Origin: Spisula solida | Taxonomy: Eukaryota > Mollusca > Bivalvia > Venerida > Mactridae | Reading direction: 5' to 3' | Assembly (NCBI GenBank): GCA_947247005.1 | Contig: OX365947.1 | Location: 4,664,530 to 4,728,529, forward strand | Length of the DNA stretch: 64,000 nt | Part shown: piece by piece, positions 55,675 through 64,000 of the stretch | Numbering within the stretch: the first letter of the stretch is position 1 | Layout: every line of letters begins with the position of its first letter | Position numbers and translations under genes: made by a program | Notes under the pieces: model-generated | Databases searched by the model: none | Told to the model about the DNA's origin: nothing | The model's input: only the letters and a program-made list of their open reading frames with translations

Positions 55675-58600
55675 CTGAAAATACAACAAAATCTCATAAT
55701 TGTTATAAACACTAATCAAATGAGTAATACTGTCCAGTTAGGATAATGTGATAGTTACGTTCTATTGTATGTGTACACAAAGTATTACAACCATTGTCTG
55801 AACAGGTAGAGCATTTTAGTTTAGCATTGAAATGAAAGGTGTCTGGATACTCCTTTATAATTACACCGTTATAGTGGACTCAACCACTGCGTCACTCTCT
55901 TATTGTCCTTACTGGACTGTATTACTCATATGATAATAATTTTATATTATGTTAGATACTGGTAGGTTTGCATATTGCCACTTTGTTTGTTTAGATATAC
56001 AAAGTACATTTTAAGTTAGCTTCATATCCACAGACACAAATACATTCTATTTTCATCGTGGATACCTTGTCTTGATTTTTTGATTGTGATAATGTTATTT
56101 AGGTGGTCCCGAAAAATATAAGTATCTCTTCAATCGCTAGCCTTGGAGTTCACCATTATTCGCATTTTTCGGACGAAATTTTTACGAATGACTCAGTGAA
56201 CCAGACAGGAGGAGGCAACTGCATGTAATGTCAACCACATATCTGACGTATTTTATGTCAACTGGGCGTGTTTTAACTATTACATTTACCCTGACACAAG
56301 CCTATATTTTATCCTAAGTAATCCTTTGTTTCTTGGTTTGGTTAAGGAAAATTTGATTCAGCAATTAGATATTGTCCAGATTTAGGAAAAATCACATTTA
56401 TATAAAAAATCCTATATTTGAACATAACGGTCCTGGGCCCGATTGACATATTTAAGTTAGAATTTGGAGTTCAACATTCGGTTTTAACATTCAATAAGCA
56501 TTCAGTTACATGGTAAAAATGGTACACCTGACGACTTCTGTGCCTAACAAATAATAACGACCAAAAAGAAAAAAATATCTCTATATGATAATTTTTTTCT
56601 TCTTCTCTCTACCCCTCACTCTTTGACGAAAAAAGGTCCCAAGCCATTTTATTACCCCCTAATATCAAATTTACGTCGACAAGTATATTTATTTATAGTT
56701 CGTTTTTTGTTTGCTTTTTTTGCACAAGTACTTTTATATATAATTTGCAATGTTGTAAGGTTTGTGGGGATAATTCTGCGACCCCCATATAACCATTGGA
56801 CGGGGAAAATAAATGGGGTTATCCTTCTGGGGCTCGAAAAAAACCAAATGTATAAACTTACATGGTCTGATGCCTCGGGGTACAGTGCGTACCATTCAAA
56901 CAACGGGTACTGTAACATTCCGGCTAAACCAGCGGACGAATGTATAACTCCGAACAATATCGGAAATGTTGCCAATGGGTAACTGAAATAACAACATAAT
57001 TTATAAATCTACAGTCAACTCTAGTTATCTCGAAGTTTTGGGACTGAATATTATTTCGAGATAGCGACAATTCGAGATATTAAGTTCGATATCGAGATAT
57101 TAAGCCATTTTGCTCCGGTCGAAATCATAGTACATGTTAAAACGGATCTTATCGTATACGGGATTTTCCTTTACTTTTAACTTTTTGTTCTTAAAATTTG
57201 AAACTGGAAAAACAGTGTAACTGTAACCTACTAGTCCAGCGTTCAAGACAGGGAACAGGAACTCTGGGCCAGTAGAAATTTATGCACAGCATGCAGCGGC
57301 TATAGCTGTGCGCATGTGACGCGTAAACGACAAACCTCCAGTATTTTGAACGAGATCATCCGAAAAATGCACAACTGGGGCTAATGGCTTTAACAATATT
57401 GTCGGATTTATGAAAAATGTGACACAGACAGAATGCATGTCAACAGATGAATCACCTCTAGAACACTATAGGACTAGTCTTTAGCGTAGGGGAGGTAATA
57501 CACGCTTCCATATACAGCACTTATTTTTCAACAATTAACTCCCCTTATGTGTAAAGACGATTAATATGACAACTTATTGCACGAGGAAAATGACCGATTT
57601 TTCAGAATACATATCAATGGCTTTTATTTCCAAATGTTCAGTTTCGATTAAGCGATTTTAAGTCCCCCACGATAACGCAATTATACCAAATTCACTACGT
57701 TCATTACCAACAAAATGAACGCTTTTACATTTTCTAAATATGATCCAAGGTAAAACAACTTACACATCGTTAATGAAAGTGATCTCGTAGGAGAACAGAT
57801 AAGATCGGTAAATGGTAAACATGATGAAAATGAAGTTCAGGAATATTTCCATTCTGACGAATATCAATGACGTAATCACAACTGACATTAATGACGTCAC
57901 AGTCAACGGAAGAATAATCGGCAATCTTCGTCGTCTGTAATCATCGGTATCTGAAATAGATATTACACGTAGATATATATTCTACTTAATACATACAATA
58001 TATATTACACAGAATATGTTCCTTATCATAACGCACACTACAAGAACCTCACAACCATAAACGTCAAAACGTGTGTTCCATGGTAACTTCACGACGTCAT
58101 AGTAACGTCATGAGAATACGCACGGAGGCATAAGCGGGATTAAACCAAAGTTAACTTTAATAACAGATTCGTATGTGTGTCTTGAACGCATTATATACAT
58201 TATAGTGTGGTTCCACCTTAAAAACGAAGTTTATGTTAGTCGTATTGAAAACCATTTCGTTTCGTTTCATTTAATGCTTTCGAATGATGTTTATAAATGC
58301 AATGTGCATTACATTTTTATCAAAACAATTCCTCTGGAAAGTCTAGAGTCAGAGCCTCGGTAGAACTACCAGTAGGCTCATGACGCTTGCTTGTGACTCT
58401 GCTTTAAAGGGACTGCCTCACGTTTTGGTGTATTGCAAAAATAAAATTAAATTGTCAAATATTCATGTAATTTTGATATAGTTTCCTGTATATGCCACAA
58501 ACAACCACATTGACATAAAAATATATTGGGAAACATCGGCATTTTGTAGTAATTTAGCATTTTTACACCCAAAATTCTATAGGGTATTATTCTATAGGGT

Positions 58601-61600
58601 ATTAATACCCTATAGAATTAGCACTACTATCACTTAAATTGCCTGAAATTTGTTTCCATTCGATGAAAACGAATTGCGAAACGAACCGAATACCTCACAG
58701 ATGTTCCGGCTTTAGTTTGTTGAAGTTACAGTTTGATCATGTATGAATTACATAATTCACAGAACATTTTGGAAAGAAACTCTGCGATATTTTCAAACAG
58801 AAAAATACTGAGTGCCAAATATCAAGAGTGATTAAAATTGCTTATATGCCATAAATCTTTCATAAAGCAACCACCAGAGACTTTCTTTATATAAATACTT
58901 GGTTAGGTATGAAAATTACGTCATACAAAAGTTTTAGCTCGATCTGTGAGGCAGCACCTTTAAGCCCGGCTTTCCTTTATTCTCGGGTATATGATGTGGA
59001 TTAGTAAACAAGATATTATCAATTAACGCTCCGAAATTTTAAAAAACATGCCATAAAGTTATATCAAACAATGATTAGGATTCAATGTTATGTGAACAAT
59101 TATAATCTAGCACTTGTAGATAATATAACTTTAAATGCGATTATCTACGTTGATCTTAATCTGAGGTCAACACATAGGTTACAAGAGTCTAATAATATCA
59201 ATAAAAAGCACTGTTCAAATACAATACAGTCCAGTTATAATAAATTATTGTGAGAGTGCTTTGCCGTTTACGTGTACACAGAAGATTACAACCATTGCAT
59301 GGACAGGTAGAGCTAATATATATAGTCTGTTAGTTTAGCATTGAACTTATAGCTGTCTATATAAGCATTTATAATTGGTTTTACATCGTAATAGTGGACT
59401 CGACCGCTGCGCCACTTTATTCTTACCCTGACTGCACTATACGTGTGCGATATGTTTTCTTTATTCAAGTCATTCTATAGTGCGCGGAGACAACTAGCCT
59501 TTGGTTACAAATAAAAATGACAATTAAATGCATTTCTGATGTCAAATTGTGTTTAATTCTGTGCATGTTCACTTTTAATGATATACTCTTTAAATATACA
59601 AACGGTCAGTCGATCGTGCAGTGTATGTATTATGTATGTTTGTTTATTGATAAGTCTAGAGTTATCTCCGGTGAACTATTTTGTATACATGAATTTTGTT
59701 TTTATATTGAATAATATGAAAAAACTGTCCGGTCTCAATTATGCATGTCAACACTTAGGTCGAAGTAACTGTTTTAAGGTCAATGTCAAAGTTATAAAAT
59801 CGACCACTTATCGTTCGTATGTGCATGGCCGGGACGGATAATAAGTATAATCGGTTATCTGGCAAGTACAGGGTGTTAAAAAAGTTCGTTCTCAATGTTG
59901 AAGTTGCAATAGTGTATTTTTCTGACGTCAGAAAAATATACGATTTTATCGTTAATTTCCAGATGGTTCTACCATTGTTTCAATATTTTGAGCATTTAGT
60001 TAAGCTATAAGTGTAAGGAATTACAAGTGTACGCTGCGTACAAAGCTCAGATAAATTTAGATAATGAAGTTAAATTTTGAGAACAAACTTTTTTAACACC
60101 CTGTATTGCGACAGGACATTGACTTTAGTACATTGATTAAAATGTTAATTAAGAGATTACAGACTACTAATCTACATGTTCATCAACAATAATTATCAAA
60201 AAAACTGTGTTACCTATGTATTTTCTACGTTGACAGTCATGTAACATCCCTGCTGTGATGGCGGTAATTATCGTTGCTATGGTAACGTATGAAAATACTC
60301 CCAGGTAATAGTTCTCTGAAAGCAATATACGCATAATTACTAGTACTTCATTTTATTATCACTATAGCATTGATAGTCTAGTGGGACTTAATGGATGAAA
60401 GGGATAGTTAATGGATGAAAATCGACCAGAACGCTATCAGTATCACTATAACGGTTGATGTACATTTTGTAGCATAGTCATAGCATAACTTGTGCGATAA
60501 CTGCAATACTGCACTGGAGCATAAATAGTGCGATAACTACAGTACTGCACTGGAGCATACATAATGCGATAACTTCAATACTGCACCGGAGCATAAATAG
60601 TGCGATAACTACAATACTGCACTCGGGCATAACTAGTGCGATAACTACAATTAAAATTCTGACATTTAATATGAGAACCCAACCTCTTCAGTTTGCATCG
60701 ATACAAATTGCCATTATATCGTTGGCTTAGAATAAGAAGGCCGTAATTTCAAAATCAATATTTTGAGAAAACAAGAAAAAAAACTGTCTGAAAACTACTC
60801 TTTACTTATGGAAACAACAGTTTGGTCAACATGATCACTTCCGATTTTCATGAAAATAGGCTCATAAGAAGCGCCTTGAGATGCAGATTTCAAATAATTT
60901 ATTATATGCATGAGTCTTATAAGCACGACCTTCTAATTCTAAGCCAGTGGTATAAATTCAATTTAGTACATCAATACGATACCATTGGGAATTCGTTTAC
61001 CGACTCGGGCAACACGATGTCAGGTAGATTATTTTAAATCAATGTGATATACAAAATATCATGCCTGTATTCAATAATTATCAACCAGTATTAACTGGTT
61101 TTCCACATATGGCAGACACGACACGTGACAGTTATAACTCAGTGTGCGTGACGAGCTGAACATTCTTATGTGTCTTATAAATCATACACATTATAGATGA
61201 ACTTAGTTAATTATAGTTTCACCCCTTTTGAAAGGGCCAGCCAATTTGATTTATGAGACACATTATAGATGAACCTAGTTTATCATAGTTTTACCCCTTT
61301 TGAAACGGCCAGCCAATTTGATTTATGAGACTTCTTTCTTTCGTGCGGGCAATATCTACCGAACCCCATCTCTTATTGCCGGGTTCCTGGAGAGAGATTG
61401 GCGTACGGTAACCATCTAGCTTGTGGCTCACCAACCGACCGCATCAGTTCGAATCCAGTTTCCACCGGGATTCTAACCTTTGATCTCTCGTTTCCAAAGC
61501 GGACCACAAACCACTGGACCAAAGGCTTTAAGACATGTGGTACAAACACTATTTTATTACATTAAAATATTCAGCAATGATTTTTCTTCGAGCATATTTT

Positions 61601-62497
61601 GGCAAGGACATTTAAGAAGAAAACGGTGCTAAAATGCAAGGATAATGACGTCAATGTCGGCAAGGTGGCGTTTTTACGTCTGTGAACGCTATAATATTAT
61701 TTCAGACTAAATTTATGAATGAATGACAAGTCAATTTATATAGCACGGAGAATTTGACTTAATCCTGACCTTTATGCATGAATATATTACAAGGTTCTTG
61801 CGTTGAATACTTAAATTTCCACGAGAAAATCGTGCAATATCGGTCCTTTATTGGTATTACTGTACACATCGAACGTTTTCCTGATACTTCCCACTTATGA
61901 AAACATACAACCGGGTTATAAATATAGACAATATCATCAGCTGTTAAATTATGCTAATAAATTGTCGAGTGTAATGTCAAATTCTCCGGACTATACTACT
62001 AGTATATTCATACAAAACGCACAAAGATTGCTTATTTTTAAAAAATAAAATAAATGCACTAAACACCCCCATGAACATTTTTGCAGCGTATTTTACAAAT
62101 TTATATCTCTTTGTAATAGTTTAATCAAGTTAGGATCTGGTGACAGTGACGTAGCCGTTTGTGAGTACACAGACTATTACAACCATTGTCTGAATAGGTA
62201 GTGCGATTATAGTTTGTTAGTTAAGCATTGAAATTATGGATGTCTGTTTAAGCCTTTATAATTGGTTTTACACCGTAAAAGTGGACCTGGCCGCTGTGTC
62301 ACTGTATTCTTACCCTGGCTGGACTATATACGAGTATTTCATAAATGTACCTTTCATTCTATTTCCCTGGAACTTGTTTTCTAACCACGTGTTGAAGAAT
62401 CCGAGAAATGAAACAAATCTCAGTCCCTGTACACACATCCAGTATACATGTAATAAATATTCCCCAGATAATAGACTTTTACACGCATTACTATCAT
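55549..62497 (-). CDS. SLC43-like transporter, C-terminal part (5 visible exons, 5' end outside)
   Basis: The exons, in order of translation, are 62497-62351, 60315-60214, 57950-57764, 56982-56862 and 55674-55549. Junctions are GT..AG and the phases fit (1,1,2,0). About 227 residues are visible of a family usually near 500-570. They include MCVQGLRFVSFLGFFNTWLE, a loop DCQRRKYIDTDDYRRRRLP, a helix with IYRSYLFSYEITF, then YPLATFPILFGVIHS and the final VNIFLIVLALSSLAHPLYLW with a charged tail. The YP-x-x-TF-x-x-L-x-G block and the closing HP-x-x-L motif are what I recognise as SLC43. Family members carry large neutral amino acids (LAT3/LAT4) or purine nucleobases (SLC43A3); which applies cannot be told. 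Upstream exons lie beyond the right edge or are hidden near the 26-bp array. Confidence 0.78.
55730..55921. mobile_element. MITE, TAGTCCAGTTAGGATAA family, copy 2
   Basis: The ends GTCCAGTTAGGATAATG and TTGTCCTTACTGGAC bound a shared interior with ATTACAACCATTGTCTGAAC. It is in the last intron of the SLC43-like gene. Confidence 0.8.
56862..56982 (-). CDS. SLC43-like exon
   Basis: The acceptor is GTTATTTCAG and the donor GACCAT|GTAAGT. It encodes YPLATFPILFGVIHSSAG and LQYPLFEWYALYPEASDH, typical of the penultimate SLC43 helix region. Confidence 0.82.
57010..57130. repeat. Degraded repeat with TCGAGATA strings
   Basis: GTCAACTCTAGTTATCTCGA is followed by several TTCGAGATA/ATCGAGATA repeats in mixed orientation. 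It resembles the end of another inverted-repeat element. Confidence 0.4.
57764..57950 (-). CDS. SLC43-like exon
   Basis: The acceptor is CTATTTCAG and the donor GATGT|GTAAGT. It encodes the Arg-rich RRRRLP followed by two hydrophobic helices and IYRSYLFSYEITFIND. Confidence 0.78.
58408..58959. mobile_element. TTAA-flanked MITE with ACTGCCTCAC ends
   Basis: TTAA lies at 58404-58407 and 58960-58963. The left AGGGACTGCCTCACG is inverted at the right as GTGAGGCAGCACCT. A central palindrome (CTATAGGGTATT...AATACCCTATAG) lies at about 58578-58618. Intronic in the SLC43-like gene. Confidence 0.75.
59226..59440. mobile_element. MITE, TAGTCCAGTTAGGATAA family, copy 3
   Basis: The left CAGTCCAGTTATAATAA and right TTCTTACCCTGACTGCACTA ends enclose an interior with CATTTATAATTGGTTTTACA, as in the copy at 62126. 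Confidence 0.75.
60214..60315 (-). CDS. SLC43-like exon
   Basis: The acceptor is GCTTTCAG and the donor ATAG|GTAACA, phase 1-1. It encodes NYYLGVFSYVTIATIITAIT and MLHDCQRRKYI, a helix followed by a basic cytoplasmic loop. Confidence 0.75.
60470..60655. repeat. About 36-bp tandem repeat, 4-5 copies
   Basis: The unit is AGTGCGATAACTACAATACT followed by GCACTGGAGCATAAAT. Confidence 0.85.
60720..60949. mobile_element. MITE, CGCTGGCTTAGAAT family
   Basis: The ends CGTTGGCTTAGAATAAGAAG and CGACCTTCTAATTCTAAGCC are inverted. The plus ORF 60822-61037 runs out of it and is not a gene. Confidence 0.8.
61185..61330. repeat. About 72-bp direct duplication
   Basis: Two copies contain CACATTATAGATGAACTTAG and GGCCAGCCAATTTGATTTAT with few differences. 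Confidence 0.85.
61455..61535 (-). repeat. tRNA-like SINE head
   Basis: On the minus strand, GCCTTTGGTCCAGTGGTTTG resembles an A-box arm and AAAGGTTAGAATCCCGGTGG a B-box arm. The lack of a paired acceptor stem argues against a functional tRNA. Confidence 0.45.
61739..61995. mobile_element. MITE, TAGTCCGGAGAATTTGACA family, copy 4 (inverted)
   Basis: The ends TATAGCACGGAGAATTTGAC and GTCAAATTCTCCGGACTATA are inverted with TA flanks. Orientation is opposite to the other three copies. Confidence 0.82.
62126..62328. mobile_element. MITE, TAGTCCAGTTAGGATAA family, copy 4
   Basis: The interior ATTACAACCATTGTCTGAAT and right end TTCTTACCCTGGCTGGACTA match the family. It ends about 22 bases downstream of the donor of exon 62351-62497. 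Confidence 0.75.
62351..62497 (-). CDS. SLC43-like exon (first visible)
   Basis: The acceptor is ATCTTTCAG and the donor AAAG|GTACAT, phase 1-1. It encodes DSNACKSLLSGEYLLHVYW and GLRFVSFLGFFNTWLE. Confidence 0.72.
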
Positions 62498-62515
62498 CTG
62501 AAAGATAAAAAAAAA

Positions 62516-62546
62516 ATAATACAATAATAATAATAATAATAATAAA
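62516..62546. repeat. AAT trinucleotide microsatellite
   Basis: About eight AAT units, close to the acceptor of the first visible SLC43-like exon. Confidence 0.85.
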
Positions 62547-62725
62547 GATAATTGTATTAAATGAGGCAACACAGTTGGCAAACCAGTCTTACCTGTTAGC
62601 TTCAATCTGCATTAATTGCTGAGAAGCTAGTTTTCTAATGGATGTGTTACACAACAGTGGCATAATAAGTAGATCGTATACTGTAAACCAAGAAATTATT
62701 ATCATTTTTAGAGTTCGCGAGAGAT

Positions 62726-63630
62726 CTCAGTTTGCCTGGCCCCTGGACGATCTCAGTTTGCCTGGCCCCTGGATGATTTCAGTTTGCCTGGCCCCTGGAC
62801 GTTCTCAGTTTGCCTGGTTCCTGGACGATCTCTCTCCTGGGCGATCTCAGTTTGCCCGGCCCTGGACGATCTCAGTTTGCCTGGCTCATGGACGATCTCA
62901 GTTTGCCCGGCTCCTGGACGATCTCAGTTTGACTGGCTCCTCGATCTCAGTTTGCCCGGCTTCAGGACGATCTCAGTTTGCCTTGCTCCTGGACGATCTC
63001 AGTATGCCCGGTTTACTAGACGATCTCAGTCTGACCGGCTCCTGGACGATTTCAGTTTGCCTTGCTCCTGGACGATCTCAGTTTGCCTTGCTCCTGGACG
63101 ATCTAAGTTTGCCCGGCCCCTGGACGATCTCAGTTTGCCTGGCCCCTGGAGATCTAAATTTACCTGGCCCCTGGACGATCTCAGTTTGCCTGGCCCCTGG
63201 ACGATCTCAGTTTGCCTGGCCCATGGACGATCTCAGTTTGCCTGGCCCCTGGACGATCTAAGTTTGCCTGGCCCCTGGAGATCTAAATTTACCTGGCCCC
63301 TGGACGATCTCAGTTTGCCTGGCCCCTGGACGATCTCAGTTTGCCTGGCCCCTGGACGATCTAAGTTTGCCTGGCCCCTGGACGATCTCAGTTTGCCTGG
63401 CCCCTGGACGATCTTAGTTTGCCTGGCCCCTGGACGATCTCAGTTTGCCTGGCCCCTGGACGATCTCAGTTTGCCTGGCCCCTGGACGATCTCAGTTTGC
63501 CTGGCCCCTGGACGATCTCAGTTTGCCTGGCCCCTGGACGATCTCAGTTTGCCTGGCCCCTGGACGATCTCAGTTTGCCTGGCCCCTGGACGATCTAAGT
63601 TTGCCTGGCCCCTGGACGATCTCAGTTCAA
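62726..63630. repeat. 26-bp minisatellite, about 35 copies
   Basis: The unit is GATCTCAGTTTGCCTGGCCC followed by CTGGAC. It is divergent at the left (62726-63120) and nearly uniform to the right. Because 26 is not a multiple of 3, each reading frame cycles through all three phases of the unit. The 207- and 303-codon ORFs therefore mean only that the unit lacks stops in all phases. It is in, or just upstream of, the visible part of the SLC43-like gene. Confidence 0.97.
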
Positions 63631-64000
63631 TTCCTAGGTTGGGACAGTTCATGATATTGTGTTACATTGGCCGTAGTCATGGCCTTCGTATGTAGAGAAG
63701 CTGACAGTTGCTTGATACAATGGAACACTTGCCAAGGTCACATGATAAATACGTCATTCATAACTGATATGTAGAGGAGTTGCCTGTATATTTAGCTTGC
63801 CAACTAATATGATATTGTTTTTATATTACAATGTGTATAATAATTTCAGCATTACCAAAATAACAACACGAATACTGCTGATGTTTTATTTTTGGATTTT
63901 AAAAGGACCGTGGCATTGACCCAAGAAAGTATAATTCATATACATGCACGAAGAGAACAAACTGACTTTGTATATTTACAAACGTGTCCTCGGGAGAATC
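63631..64000. other. Right edge, nothing recognised
   Basis: No splice-bounded coding exon on the minus strand could be identified, although further SLC43-like exons are expected beyond the edge. Confidence 0.35.

Noticed and set aside
56623..56982. 119-codon plus-strand ORF
   Set aside because: It is the antisense shadow of the SLC43-like exon at 56862-56982, which has correct splice sites and family motifs.
62638..63695. Overlapping 207- and 303-codon ORFs on the plus strand
   Set aside because: Both translate the 26-bp minisatellite in different frames; the unit lacks stops in every phase.

Overview
This window looks like nuclear DNA from a lophotrochozoan animal, most likely a bivalve mollusc. 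The reasons are AT-rich sequence, short exons separated by kilobase introns with GT..AG borders, animal-specific protein families (SLC16, SLC43, and ShKT and CCP/sushi domains), tRNA-derived SINEs, and a very dense load of minisatellites and short inverted-repeat elements. The species assignment is inference. Nothing looks bacterial, and there is no CRISPR array or operon.

Four protein-coding genes can be supported by joining exons whose splice sites and reading phases agree. (1) At the left edge (789-976, +) is the last exon of an SLC16/monocarboxylate-transporter-like gene whose remainder lies outside the window. (2) On the minus strand, 8386-17475, is a six-exon gene for a 329-residue single-pass membrane protein. 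It has a signal peptide, a ShKT-like Cys-rich module, one CCP/sushi module, a transmembrane helix and a long basic Ser/Thr/Pro-rich tail. I know of no named protein with this architecture, and it is the best candidate for something undescribed. (3) On the minus strand, 21296-38788, is a complete six-exon SLC16-like transporter of 512 residues. (4) On the minus strand, 55549-62497 and continuing beyond the window, are the last five visible exons of an SLC43-like transporter.

Layout: 1-1 kb, end of SLC16-A; 1-8 kb, intergenic with a mariner remnant, a LINE 3' remnant and a 48-bp satellite; 8.4-17.5 kb, ShKT-CCP gene with a fold-back element, MITEs and a 26-bp minisatellite in its introns; 17.5-21.3 kb, intergenic; 21.3-38.8 kb, SLC16-B, whose first intron holds a 42-bp minisatellite of about 2.2 kb between two roughly 720-bp inverted arms; 39.1-39.5 kb, a 28-bp minisatellite carrying an E-box in most units, just upstream of SLC16-B; 39.6-55 kb, gene-poor with a 1.5-kb dispersed repeat, SINEs, MITEs and a 2.1-kb 40-bp minisatellite; 55.5-64 kb, SLC43-like gene with a 26-bp minisatellite near its visible 5' end.

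Three of the four genes are predicted membrane transporters of the major facilitator superfamily. No shared pathway can be read from the sequence. The long ORFs within the minisatellites are artefacts of repeat units that happen to lack stops. I saw no convincing tRNA or rRNA gene. All calls come from reading the sequence by eye, without database searches.
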